Assembly (NCBI GenBank): GCA_038851035.1
Contig: JAWCLH010000004.1
Span: 55,688 to 119,687 of the forward strand
Source: Thermoplasmata archaeon
Lineage (GTDB): Archaea > Thermoplasmatota > DTKX01 > VGTL01
Reading direction: 5' to 3'
Length of the DNA stretch: 64,000 nucleotides
Shown here: piece by piece, positions 1-9,791 of the stretch
Position numbering within the stretch: the first letter of the stretch is position 1
Layout: each line of letters opens with the position of its first letter
Translations under genes and position numbers: made by a program
The notes under the pieces: generated by a model
What the model saw: the letters and a program-made list of their open reading frames with translations, nothing else
Database searches by the model: none
What the model was told of the DNA's origin: nothing

Positions 1-451
1 CGTGATAGGCCCTCGCTATCATCATTCCGGTATACTCCCCGGCTGCCCCTGCGGCAGGTTGGAGGGTAATGGCATCCATGCCCGAGAGCTCGCAGAGGTA
101 CCGGCCGAGCTCGTACATGAGCCTAAGGGCCCCCTGAACGGTTGCCTCGTCCTGATAGGGGTGGAGGTCCGCGACCTCCGGCCAGCCCGCTATCTCCTCG
201 CAGATTTTTGGGTTGTACTTCATCGTGCAGGAGCCGAGGGGGTATGGGCCTGTGTCGACGCCGTAGTTCATCTGTGAGAGGCGGAGGAAATGCCTTACGA
301 CCTCGACCTCCGTCAGCTGCGGGAGCGCCAGCTCCCTCCTCTCTAGCGAAGGCGGCACCACTCCGGGCGGGAGGGGCTCCAGCTCGCTGCCGGGGTCGAG
401 CTCCCTGAGCAGCGGCTCTTCGTATCTGGCCTGCCTATATCCCCCGCTCAC
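1..451 (-). CDS. gcvPB: glycine dehydrogenase (decarboxylating) subunit 2, 5' part only
   Basis: N-terminal part (about 150 residues) of the PLP-binding half of the split P-protein, which decarboxylates glycine and passes the aminomethyl group to lipoyl GcvH. Reading the minus strand from a GTG at 451 gives the family's conserved early block [20 protein letters not shown] and later [14 protein letters not shown], with no stop before the window edge. The GTG overlaps the TGA of gcvPA (GTGA), so translation is probably coupled. The catalytic PLP-lysine region lies outside the window. Identification is confident; only the length is unknown. Confidence 0.93.
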   Translation of the reverse strand, partial: MSGGYRQARYEEPLLRELDPGSELEPLPPGVVPPSLERRELALPQLTEVEVVRHFLRLSQMNYGVDTGPYPLGSCTMKYNPKICEEIAGWPEVADLHPYQDEATVQGALRLMYELGRYLCELSGMDAITLQPAAGAAGEYTGMMIARAYH

Positions 452-1860
452 TCTCTCACCCCCCGGAGTACGGAGGCGAGTCTCTCGAAGTCTTCCCTCG
501 TGTGGGCTTCGCTGACGGTGACTAGAAGAGAGAAGCCGAGCTCGGGGTAGCGAGGCCTGAGCCTAACGCCCGCGAGAATTCCATGCCTCGCGGCGTGGGC
601 GCAGACGCTTTTCATCGAGACGGAGGAGCGGATGACGAACTCGTTGAAGTGGCTCCCCTCAAACAGAGGCGATTCAATCCCTTCGTTTCTCCCGAGTGCC
701 CGCGCTAGCTCGCGGGCCTTCGTGGCTAGGCTGATTCCGAGTTGCCTGAGCCCCCTCCTGCCGAGCACGGAGAGGTAGGCGGCTGCAGCGATTGCGCAAA
801 GGGCCTCATTTGAGCATATGTTCGAGGTTGCCTTCGCCCTGCGGATGTGCTGCTCTCGGGTCTGGAGGGTCATGCAGAATGCCCTCCTCCCCTCGGCGTC
901 CCGGGTCATCCCTATTAGGCGCCCCGGCATGTCGCGCACGAACCTCTTTCTTGTCGCCAGAATTCCAAAGCTCGGGCCTCCGAAGCTGAGAGGGTTGCCT
1001 AGGGGCTGGCCCTCGCCCACGACGATGTCCGCGCCGTAGTCGCCGGGCGCCCTAGCAATCCCAAGTGACAGGGGGTTGACGTCCGCGATGAGCAGTGCGT
1101 CGCCGATGATGCCCCTCAGCTCGGGCGCCTCCTCCTCCCAGACGCCGAACACGTTCGGGTTTGAGACAACGACTGCCGCTGTGTCGGCACCGAGCATCCC
1201 CTTCAGAGAGCTCCAGTCGGTCTTCCCGGTCCTGAGGTCGAAGGGCAGCTCCCTGACCCTGAGGCCCGGACCCCGCGCGTAGGTCCTGAGGACCTCCGCC
1301 TTCTCCCAGTGAAGGCTCCTAGGTATGATTATCTCCTTTTTTTTCGTTATGCGGGCGGCCATGAGGGCGGCCTCGCCAAGGGCTGTTGGGCCGTCGTACA
1401 TCGAGGTGTTGGTCACCTCCATGCCCGTGAGCTCACATACCATGCTCTGGAACTCGAATAGGGCCTGCAGCATCCCCTGACTCGCCTCCGCCTGATAAGG
1501 GGTGTAGGCGGTATAGAGCTCAGAGCGTGAGGTCACGGCCTTGACCGCAGCGGGGATGTAGGTCCTGTAGTAGCCCGCGCCGAGGAATGATAGGATATCG
1601 CGAGAAGTCTTGTTTGCACAAAGAAGTCTGCGCATGTGCTCCACAAGCTCGCACTCGGCCATCCCATCCGGGAGCGCACAGCCCTGAATTCGGAGCTCGG
1701 GGGGGATGTCGGCAAAGAGTTCCTCCACGCTGCTCACGCCGGCCCCCTTCAGCAATGCATCAAGGTCCCTGAGACCGGGCAGGAGCTTCTCGTATGTATG
1801 GTGGCAGGTCCGTTCCGTGTCCCTCTCGCTCCCTCCAGGAACCCTCTCCCGCTCTTCCAC
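448..1860 (-). CDS. gcvPA: glycine dehydrogenase (decarboxylating) subunit 1
   Basis: Non-PLP half of the two-subunit glycine decarboxylase; with GcvPB it forms the P-protein of the glycine cleavage system. The 470-residue product has the family hallmarks [17 protein letters not shown] near the start, then [20 protein letters not shown] and [17 protein letters not shown]. The length is slightly above the usual 440-450 because of an N-terminal extension. The start is a GTG at 1860; no better internal start precedes the conserved block. On the minus strand a TATA-like sequence (about 1904-1916) stands roughly 45 bp upstream. The gene runs directly into gcvPB. No gcvH or gcvT is seen in the window. 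Confidence 0.95.
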   Translation of the reverse strand: MEERERVPGGSERDTERTCHHTYEKLLPGLRDLDALLKGAGVSSVEELFADIPPELRIQGCALPDGMAECELVEHMRRLLCANKTSRDILSFLGAGYYRTYIPAAVKAVTSRSELYTAYTPYQAEASQGMLQALFEFQSMVCELTGMEVTNTSMYDGPTALGEAALMAARITKKKEIIIPRSLHWEKAEVLRTYARGPGLRVRELPFDLRTGKTDWSSLKGMLGADTAAVVVSNPNVFGVWEEEAPELRGIIGDALLIADVNPLSLGIARAPGDYGADIVVGEGQPLGNPLSFGGPSFGILATRKRFVRDMPGRLIGMTRDAEGRRAFCMTLQTREQHIRRAKATSNICSNEALCAIAAAAYLSVLGRRGLRQLGISLATKARELARALGRNEGIESPLFEGSHFNEFVIRSSVSMKSVCAHAARHGILAGVRLRPRYPELGFSLLVTVSEAHTREDFERLASVLRGVRE

Positions 1861-1903
1861 AATTCGACCCCCTTGTGTTCAGGCGCGGCGAATGCTGGGG
1901 CGG

Positions 1904-1916
1904 GATATATCTTTTA
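1904..1916 (-). promoter_or_regulatory. TATA-like box of gcvPA
   Basis: On the minus strand the sequence reads AAAAGATATATCC, an A/T-rich box in a GC-rich spacer, about 45 bp before the gcvPA start. It fits an archaeal TATA element; inferred from position and composition only. Confidence 0.45.
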
Positions 1917-1974
1917 CGTCGTCCGACGGGTTGGGAGCTTCAATTTTATTAGGACACACACAAATTGATAAACA

Positions 1975-4900
1975 ATGTTGCCTTCTGAGACCGGGGAGCT
2001 CTCAGAGCTCATGCCCGGTCCACGGAGAGCGGGCTCGCGCTGGAGCCGCCTGTTCACGAACCCTGGGCTCCCGCTGGTCGGTATAATCGTTTTCCTGATT
2101 GTGTCGGTGCCATACCTTCACTACATCCTCACCCGTCCGCAGGAGAGAGAGGTGACGGGGGTCCCGCCCCCGGAGCCCTGGCGGCTGTGCATGGACGTGA
2201 AAAAGGACACCATTATCGCCGACCGCGAGCTCACGATTCAGGGCGACATCATCGTGAGGGAGGGCGCATCGCTGACCCTCTTCCGGTGCAACGTGACTAT
2301 GAACGGGACGTTCTATGTCTATGGGAAGCTGCGCCTAGACTGCAGCTCCTTCAAGGACTTCCCGCGCAAACACGGTTTCGGGTGCGACTTTGGCGGGCGA
2401 GAGCTTGTGCTCCTGACCAACCTCACGAATAGCAAGCGGGCGCGTCTGAATTTCATAGCTGAATACGAGACGGCTTCTGGCTCCTCTACCCGGCTGGACG
2501 TGGTGAGCGGTGGCCACAGGACAGAGGACATCTGGCACACCTCGGACGGCCCCGGCAACGTGACCGAGAACTGTAGCGTGGACCTCACCCCGTTCTGCGG
2601 TGGGGTGACCGAGCTCCGATTCGTCACCAGTTCCGTCAGGAACTACTATCGTTTTCACCTGATCGAGCCTGAAGTCGTCGCCGACCAATTCCGCACTGTG
2701 TCGAGCGACCTGATATACAAAAAGCAGGGAAATGACTATCAGGGGTGGCATGCCGAGTGGCTCGAGTCCCCATTCATGGTCAAATGCGAGGGCGGCGAGG
2801 TCGTTTTAAAGAATTGCCATTTTCAGTTCCTGAACTTCCGTGGCTGGATGGTCGACGCAAGGGGCGCGAGAGTCTGCATCGCCAACAGCTCCTTCGACCA
2901 GATAAAAGCGGAAGGGGGCGGGTGGCACACTCCTTTCATTCACGCGCAGTCCTGTCATGTCGAGATGAGCGGGTGCAAGATGAACAACGGCACTGGCCTC
3001 AGCGCCGACAACTCTGTTATCAAAGTCGTCTATTCCGGTTTCCACGGGCAGTACGAGGCCATCATAGTCACACATACACACCAATCTCTTAGTGGAGCGC
3101 TGCCGGGTCGAGGGGTGCGATTTTGGAATAGTTGGAGCGGTTGATATGGCTTGTGGGAACGGAACGGCCTCCATCCTCAACACCTCCATCCTCAGCAGAG
3201 AAACCTGCATCATGCTGCGGAACCTGACGGTCTCAGTGGTGGGCTGCGGGCTCACGGGTCGTGTTCCATTGATGATATATCCGCCCGCGTGGCTGTCCCG
3301 TGAGAACTGCACGATGGAGGCGTTCGCTCAAGTTCGTGGGAACACCTTCTGGGTCTCCGCCCACTACAGCGGCACAGGTCAGGCTGGAGCGGTGTCGCTG
3401 TTCAGCGCGATTCCGATAGAAGGCATCGAGAGAATGGTCCAGAATAACAGCTAGACCGCCGAGGTGCCTGTGGCGCGCTACATGTGCCTAAAGTAGCCCG
3501 GCTTCAGGGATGATCCCACAACCCATCTCTATTGCAACAGCACCGGCACGGAGGCGCTATTCGACCATTTCATGAAAAAATTCGGCGAGGGGAGGTTCGA
3601 CGATGGGTGGGTGGAGGTCTTTGGGAGAGGGCACAACGACCCGTTCCACGACTGGTACCTCGGGCCACCACTGGACTTTTCCCACCGCTTGAGGGCCGAG
3701 CTTATCCAGTCAATGAGGAGCTCATACGTCTGGTGCAGGATGGACGAGGGCGCGCTTGAGTTCTGGCTCGAGACGGTCAACTCGATATCTTGGGGAACCA
3801 TTGACGCACGGACCTTGCTTTGTCCCCATGATGTACTCCAGCTGGCCGTCCCCGAGCAGCGCATCTGCGACCTGTCATTCGGGGAACCCAAGGTCAACCT
3901 AGACCCTGTGGACACTCTCCTCAACATCACCTTCCCCTACAGTTACAGGGGCGCGCAGTGCCTTGACTACTGCTGGAGCTGCGCTTTGGGCGACATAGAG
4001 CTTGAAGACCCCGCTCTCTGGTTCTGGGAGGGGGGCAGCCCAACCCTCAGCCTCAGCGCCGCCAGCCTCCCCTCAGGAGAACTAGTGCTGAGGGCCTCTC
4101 CGGTCGGCGTGGAGGATTTAGACCCGTCGAACAACGAGGTCCGCATCGCGATTCACTCCGTCAATGAATCGATGATAGTGTCGGATGAGACAAACCTCTC
4201 CGGTCTCTGGCTCCTTCAACCCGGTGTCAACGCGAGCTTCCAGAACGGTTCCTTTGGTCCCGAGGCCAGAAGTGTGTGGATTATGGGGATGGGGACTAAC
4301 TCCATTGAGCTAAGCGGCTGCCGGCTCAACGTGTCCAGCCTTTGGCTCGAAGCGTCCGAGGGCGTGCTCCGGGACATGGAGCTGCTCCTGCCCTCTTACG
4401 GCATCTACGACGGCGTCGGGCGCTATCGCGCCCAGGTGTACTTGGGTGGAGGGGGCTGGGCGCTCGAGAAGGTGACGGCGGGCTGCGGGGGAGCGGAGTT
4501 CGCTCCACTGCGCGAGCTACTCCTCTCGGACCCGGGGTCCTTCTTTGAAGATTCCTCGAAGCTGCGGGGCTGCCTGCGGGAGCTATGTATGGACGCGGAG
4601 GTGGTGAATTTGTCCATCCTCAATTCCCGGGTCCTCGCGAGGGGCTACATCGAGCTCTCCGCAGGATGTTCGCTCACGCTCTCGGGAGTGTCCGTGGTTG
4701 GCCCCTACGAGCTCGAGCTCCGTGCACCCGACGTCACCCTCTCGCACTCCGATTTCAACCTCCTCTGGAGCATACGCGTCTTAGGCAACCTCAGAGCGGA
4801 AGGTAACACATTCAGGACCATCGTCAATAGCGTCTCCGCTGAGCGGTGCGGTCCCGGCAGCAGTCTCTGCAACAACACCTTCACGAGCGACCTACCTCCA

Positions 4901-5413
4901 GATACCCCCATTTCGTGGCGCTATGGGTCCCTTGGGACCCTCGGTCTATACCTCGAGGCGAGGGCGCCTCCGGTTCTCTCCGGCAACATCTTCTCAAATC
5001 TCGGCGCCGGTATTCTTTTCAGCAACGCCAGCCACCTGGCATCTCTGGACGCCTACAACTCCTTCACAGACATCCGCTCCGCCACCGCGTGCCACATAAG
5101 GACCGTAACCCTCGAGCTCGACTACTACTCTCTCTGCCTGATACTCAACAGGGCCGTGAGCGTGCTCAAGATTTGCTGGAGCGACTGCATCTCCGCCCAT
5201 GAGAGGAGCTACGACCTTCGCTGGCGGGAGGGCCCCTCCGTCAGCATGAGAATCGAGCTCGTGGACCTGGCAACCGGCAGTGAAGCAACCCCGCGAAAGC
5301 TGGAGGCGATGTGCATCTGCCTGGCCGCCCTCTCGCCCTCTGGCAAGACGGACACTCTTGAATTCTCCATACCGGTGAGGGCAGAGGACGCCTGGTCCGA
5401 GAGAATCGGATGA
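1975..5413 (+). pseudogene. giant secreted beta-helix (NosD/PbH1-like) protein, broken by one frameshift and two TAG codons
   Basis: The conceptual product is about 1,145 residues: a short cytoplasmic start, one membrane segment near residues 33-50 (VGIIVFLIVSVPYLHYI), then repeating short beta strands rich in Asn, Ser and Cys with phrases such as 'LSGCRLNVSSLWLEAS', typical of right-handed parallel beta-helix surface proteins. A CARDB-like stretch lies in the middle (about 4040-4200). Reading starts at ATG 1975. The frame is lost in a CA-rich stretch (about 3068-3084), which ends the first frame at 3144. It then continues in the next frame from about 3085 (LVERCRVEGCDFG) to 5413, interrupted by TAG at 3452-3454 and TAG at 3494-3496. 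Protein-like sequence continues between and after these stops, so it was one gene. The cause may be decay, sequencing error or phase variation. The specific function is unknown. Confidence 0.75.
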
Positions 5414-5433
5414 TGGGGCTGAAGGGGCCGCTT

Positions 5434-6705
5434 CTATATAAACTCGTCATCTATCTTCATCGCGCATAGGTCCCCGCACATCGAGCATGTGTGCCTGCTC
5501 TTCCTTGGCATTCGCCTGCGCCGCAGCTCCATCGCCCGCTCCGGGTCTATCGCGAGCCTGAATTGTTGCTCCCAGTCGAGTGCCTTACGCGCTCTCGCCA
5601 TCGCCAGGTCCATCTCCCAACCAATTCCGCGCGCGAGGTCAGCAGCGTGCGCCGCTATTCTAGCGGCGACGGTCCCCTGCCTCACGTCCTCCACAGTGGG
5701 AAGGGAGAGGTGCTCCGCCGGCGTCACATAGCAGATGAAGTCCGCGCCGTACCAAGCGGCCAGCGCGCCGCCTATGGCGCTCGTGATGTGGTCGTAGCCC
5801 GGCGCAATGTCGGTCACGAGCGGGCCGAGGACATAGAATGGGGCGCCCCTGCAGACCGTCTTCTGAACGCGCACGTTAGCCTCTATCTGATTCATGGGCA
5901 CGTGGCCTGGGCCTTCGACCATCGCCTGCACCCCCGCCCTCCTGCAGCGCTCGACCAGCTCCCCGAGGATTATGAGCTCCTGGAGCTGGGGCCTGTCCGT
6001 GGCGTCGGCGACGCACCCCGGCCTCAGACCGTCCCCGAGGCTGAGGGTCACGTCGTGCTCCGCCGCCAGTTCCAGCAGGCGGTCAAAATCCGAGTAGAGC
6101 GGGTTCTCTTTATCGTTGTGAATTATCCATGCGGAGAGGAAAGCGCCGCCCCTGCTCACGATGTCCGCGATGCGGCCCGAGCGCCTGAGGCGCGAGACGC
6201 TCTCCCGGGTGATGCCGCAGTGGACCGTCATGAAGTCAACCCCCTGCCTAGCCTGCTCCTCGACGGTCCTGAAAATGTCGTCCTCGGTCATGTCCACAAT
6301 GGAGGAGCCCCTCTTCCTCAATGTCTCCAGAGCCGTCTCGTAAATCGGCACGGTCCCCACCGGGACCTTGACCACCTTGAGAATCGCCCTTCTTATGGCC
6401 CTCGTGTCGCCGCCGGTGCTGAGGTCCATCAGGGCGTCGGTCCCGAGGTGGACTGCCAGTCGGGCTTTCTTCAGCTCCTCCCTGAGGCTGCAGCAGTCCC
6501 GGCTGGTTCCGATGTTGACATTGACCTTGACCCTGAGGCCCTCGCCTATTCCGCATGGAGCTGGGTCGTGGGCGGGATTGAAGGGAATCACAGCCCTCCC
6601 CGAAGCCACGAGACGACGGAGGCGCTCGGGGTCGACGCCCTCCCGCCTCGCGGCGCGCCTGACAAGCTCCGGAGTCCCCCTCCCCGCGTCTTTCATGAGA
6701 GGCAT
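5434..6705 (-). CDS. thiC: phosphomethylpyrimidine synthase ThiC
   Basis: Radical SAM enzyme that converts aminoimidazole ribotide to HMP-phosphate for thiamine synthesis. From ATG 6705 the product is 423 residues, the usual archaeal length, starting MPLMKDAGRG. Family motifs include IPFNPAHDP, NVNIGTSRDC, DALMDLSTGGD, VGTVPIYE, VDFMTVHCGI, SLGDGLRPGC, MVEGPGHVPMNQIEANV and FYVLGPLVTDIAPGYDHI. The C-terminal cluster site reads CSMCGDLC, spacing CX2CX3C, one residue shorter than the E. coli-type CX2CX4C. A longer reading from 6792 would overlap rnp4, so the start 9 bp after the rnp4 stop is preferred. It sits in one operon behind rnp4. No thiamine riboswitch is evident upstream. Confidence 0.96.
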   Translation of the reverse strand: MPLMKDAGRGTPELVRRAARREGVDPERLRRLVASGRAVIPFNPAHDPAPCGIGEGLRVKVNVNIGTSRDCCSLREELKKARLAVHLGTDALMDLSTGGDTRAIRRAILKVVKVPVGTVPIYETALETLRKRGSSIVDMTEDDIFRTVEEQARQGVDFMTVHCGITRESVSRLRRSGRIADIVSRGGAFLSAWIIHNDKENPLYSDFDRLLELAAEHDVTLSLGDGLRPGCVADATDRPQLQELIILGELVERCRRAGVQAMVEGPGHVPMNQIEANVRVQKTVCRGAPFYVLGPLVTDIAPGYDHITSAIGGALAAWYGADFICYVTPAEHLSLPTVEDVRQGTVAARIAAHAADLARGIGWEMDLAMARARKALDWEQQFRLAIDPERAMELRRRRMPRKSRHTCSMCGDLCAMKIDDEFI

Positions 6706-6713
6706 CGGGCGAG

Positions 6714-7073
6714 CTATGGCCTCTGCTTTAATAAATGTTTCCCGGTCGCAGGGGTCGTCGGGCGGCGGACGACCCTGCCGCATTTCAGGCATGAGCTAAT
6801 TGCCCTGCCGGGCCTTATCCTCACTCTCAGCGTTCGGCCGGGAATAAGGAACGAGCCGCAGGTCCTGCAGTACAGACGCTTCAGTGGCGCTGGCGGGCGC
6901 ACATTGTACCGCATACCGATATTTCTTGCGAGCGCAACATAGCGGTCCGCGAGAGCTAGGTCTCCGACAAGGGCCCTCTCCCGAGCCATTTTAAAAAGAA
7001 TGACCATCCTCTCTTGGGCTATCCGCACAATCTCCCGGGACCTCCGCCCGACCCTATGTCTCCTCTTGCCCAC
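6714..7073 (-). CDS. rnp4: ribonuclease P protein component 4 (Rpp21/Rpr2 family)
   Basis: Zinc-binding subunit of archaeal RNase P, which matures tRNA 5' ends. The 119-residue basic protein has an N-terminal helical part with RIAQERMVILFKMAR and DRYVALARNIGMRYNV, then a zinc ribbon with CRTC and CLKC, matching the four-cysteine site of the family. The start is GTG 7073; a TATA-like box lies about 35 bp upstream (7105-7117 on the minus strand). Only 8 bp separate its stop from the thiC start, so the two genes are probably co-transcribed, although their functions are unrelated. Confidence 0.93.
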   Translation of the reverse strand: MGKRRHRVGRRSREIVRIAQERMVILFKMARERALVGDLALADRYVALARNIGMRYNVRPPAPLKRLYCRTCGSFLIPGRTLRVRIRPGRAISSCLKCGRVVRRPTTPATGKHLLKQRP

Positions 7074-7256
7074 GGAAAGCCCAATGAGCTAAGGGGAGAT
7101 ATTAATAACGGTCGGAAGTCAATGCCAAAGTTAGTGAAAGGGGCCCGGGTCTTCGGTGCGAAGGGGACGCCGGGGAGAATGGTCGTGTTGGTGGGCTGAC
7201 CCGCGTCGCCAGCTACGGAGCGCCAATGATTAGCAAAGGTATGCGGGGAAATAAGA

Positions 7257-7300
7257 GAATATATAAGCAACTATATAAACCCCTTATATTATTTATAATG
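7257..7300 (+). promoter_or_regulatory. stacked TATA boxes before the TBP gene
   Basis: Three A/T runs follow each other: AATATATAAG (about 7259-7268), CTATATAAAC (7271-7280) and CTTATATTATTTATAAT (7283-7299). The ATG is at 7312. The last box would give a leaderless transcript and the second a short leader. Because the gene encodes TBP, autoregulation is plausible; that is inference. Confidence 0.7.
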
Positions 7301-7311
7301 GGGAGTCGGGC

Positions 7312-7866
7312 ATGGTGAAAATAAGAATCGAGAATGTCGTCGCAACCACCTCCGTCGGTGCGGAGCTTGACCTAAAAGCAATTGCGCTGGCACTGGACGG
7401 GGCGGAATACGAGCCCGAGCAGTTTCCCGGCATCGTTTATAGAATCAAAGAGCCTAAGACCGCCACACTCCTCTTCCGCAGCGGCAAGCTCGTCTGCACG
7501 GGCGCAAAGAGCATTGACGACGTCCACACTGCGATCAGGACAGTGATTCAGAGGGTCTCGGAGGCCGGAATCAGAGTCAGCAAAGAGCCAAAAATCGAGG
7601 TCCAGAACATAGTTGCGTCCTCAGACCTACAGACCGACCTTAACCTGAACGCCATAGCGATAAGCTTAGGTCTTGACAGGGTGGAATACGAACCAGAGCA
7701 GTTTCCCGGGCTAGTGTATAGAATAGACGAGCCAAAGGTTGTAGCCCTTCTGTTCGGCTCTGGAAAAATCGTCTGCACTGGCGCAAAGAAGGTCGAGGAC
7801 ATTAAGGTCGCGGTGCAGAAGATATACGACGAGCTCAACACGGCGGGACTGCTCAAGCGCGCTTAG
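7312..7866 (+). CDS. tbp: TATA-box-binding protein
   Basis: General transcription factor that binds and bends promoter TATA boxes and recruits TFB and RNA polymerase. The 184-residue product is the typical saddle of two direct repeats, about residues 1-90 and 95-180. Each has the block EYEPEQFPG(I/L)VYRI(K/D)EPK followed by (T/V)ALLF(R/G)SGK(L/I)VCTGAK. The start ATG at 7312 directly precedes the first strand (VKIRIENVVATTSVG). The acidic C-terminal tail found in some archaeal TBPs is absent. It stands alone, with its own strong promoter region. Confidence 0.99.
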   Translation: MVKIRIENVVATTSVGAELDLKAIALALDGAEYEPEQFPGIVYRIKEPKTATLLFRSGKLVCTGAKSIDDVHTAIRTVIQRVSEAGIRVSKEPKIEVQNIVASSDLQTDLNLNAIAISLGLDRVEYEPEQFPGLVYRIDEPKVVALLFGSGKIVCTGAKKVEDIKVAVQKIYDELNTAGLLKRA

Positions 7867-8015
7867 AGCGAATAGAGCAGTCCGGCGCCTTTGGAGTGGC
7901 CCGCTGGAGCTTACCTCGGTGTTACCCAGTAACTGAGCCCAAGCATACACGAACCCGCCGCGCCATTGGTCGCAACCGCGTCTAGCGTGGAAGCGCCCTC
8001 CGTCCAATAAACGGT

Positions 8016-9690
8016 GGGGCTCTGCTGGAATTTTCAGGGTGACGGTAATTGTCAAACTGCCCTGATTGCCGGCGATATCCGTGGCGGAGACATCTATCGT
8101 GTTGCAACTGCCGGCTAGGAAAAGGCGCACCGTTAAGTTCCCCTCCGGATACACAAGCATGCCGCTCCCATTGACTTCTAGCCGAGCGCAGGGCTCTGTC
8201 TTTCCCGTGAACTTTAAAAGCTTCTATCCGGGGTAATTATTATAGTGAGATTATAGTGAGCACATTGACCCCGCGCCAGATGCAGGCGTCCAGGGTTACA
8301 CTGAAACTCTCGACCCTTGCTCTATTACCCACATTGTCCCCGGCGTAGAACCCAACCGCCCACCTGCCCTCGAAGGAGTGGTCTGGTGTGGCAGGGACGA
8401 GGGCCTCTCGTCCCCCGTCCAGCCCTGGACGAGGGTCTCTCCCCGAAGGAGCCAGAAGAACACTACAGCCATGCCGCTTCAAGTGTCGGAGGCAATGGGT
8501 GGAATTCGAACCAGCGATTTCTGTGTTGTCAGGAGCTTTGTCGCCCCCAAACAAGCGGCGTCTAATCGCTGTTGACTTCCAATTCCCTAATTGACTTGGA
8601 ATTCCCGAGGTTGTCGCGGCTCCGGAAGGCCACGGTTTGTTTCTCGAAGCCGCGGAGGACAGAGGGGCCCTGATACACGCCCTTTCCCTCGCCTACGGCA
8701 AGGTACTCCGTCCGGCTCGATATCGCATCCGCTGTCCTTTGCGGCGGGCACAATCCAAGTGGAGGCTGCTGTATAGACGACGCACCCGGCGGGGTGGCTG
8801 GGGACGTTAAAACTCAAGGCTGTAACTCAAGGCTCTAAGTCCACGAAGAGGTTGCGTCGGGTTGCGGCTCGCGTGCTCCTCCTCTTTTCGGCCGCGCTCG
8901 GAACTCCAGTACTCGAACTCATGCGAGCCAAGCTGGTCGATTAGAATTTGGAAAAGATAGGCCCAGGAGCCTGACCCATCAGGGTTAAAGAGGGTTTTGT
9001 ATACACTGCTTCTGGTGTTGCTTGCCGAGAGACGGTGAAACGGAGGGACGTCTGGTATGCCGGGAGCGGCCCCATGCTGGAACGAGGTAGGGAGAGGTCT
9101 ATGGTGACATAGGCGTCTGGAGTGGCGGGAGTCTCCTCGACTCTGCCGGCCATGTCAGGGGCGATGGATAAGAATGAGTAGGTGGGCCCGTGGGCTCCTT
9201 AAAATAGCGCGAAGGTGTGCAAAGAATTCTTCTGGATGGTGCATTTCTCCAGAGCCGACTCCACTACAACCATTTCAAAAACGACAATCCCGGCCCTGTC
9301 GTCGCCCCCGTTCCATCCCAGTAGCACAGGATGCCGGTAAAGCTCCTCGGGGAGTGGAGATACCATCAGCCGAGCGGGACGGTGTCGATAGGAAAGCATC
9401 AGGTCTAGGACCAGGTGCCGTAGCGTCACCATCGCTGACCTCGACGCGCCAAAGGTAGTCGGCATTAATATGCCCTGTTGGGACCCGAAGGACGATGGTG
9501 TTCACCCAATCCTTATCGAACTAGAGACGTTTGAACCCAGCGTCGGTGGAGAGCTGAAAGGGGTACGTGACCGAGTCCCCCTCCGGATCGCTGGGGCGTC
9601 TCTGCTCCGGCCATTGGAGGCTTTTTACCCAGCTCTCGTTCAAAGGTGAAATGGGGCCATGCATGACTGGCCTCGAATTTTTATTCTCAA
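8016..9690 (-). pseudogene. decayed fourth copy of the glycine-rich/Ig-repeat surface protein
   Basis: Minus-strand fragments in several frames line up, in order, with the C-terminal two thirds of the three intact neighbours. In coding order they are: about 9540-9685 (SRPVMHGPISPLNES, SDPEGDSVTYPFQLS); about 9400-9505 (ADYLWRVEVSDGD); about 9290-9330 (GWNGGDDRAG); about 8945-9050 (LRFTVSRQATPEA); 8562-8690 (FRSRDNLGN, YQGPSVLRG); 8240-8480 (FYAGDNVGNRARVE); 8016-8145 (GNLTVRLFLAGSCNTIDVSATD). The signal peptide, glycine-rich region and C-terminal membrane anchor are missing. Many frameshifts and stops make this a true pseudogene rather than one sequencing error. It extends the tandem array to four units. 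Confidence 0.85.
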
Positions 9691-9791
9691 GAGCAGAGCC
9701 TTCGCCAGTGACTTCCCGCCCCTGACCAGCGGCGAGTGGAATGACCGGGATGAGGAGCGAATGGAGCAGGGGCGCTCCGCTCGCTGAAGCC

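Noticed and set aside
3452..3496. In-frame TAG codons read as pyrrolysine
   Set aside because: TAG ends many intact genes here (TBP, the phosphohexomutase, two sulfur relay genes, the PH-domain protein, the BNR protein), the gene also has a frameshift, and no pyl genes are in view.
5491..6942. A 483-codon open frame on the plus strand
   Set aside because: It lies opposite thiC and rnp4; its translation is low-complexity and has no family features. It is a GC-rich mirror frame.
7123..7199. 25-codon frame MPKLVKGARVFGAKG before the TBP gene
   Set aside because: No ribosome site or recognised family; too short to support against chance.
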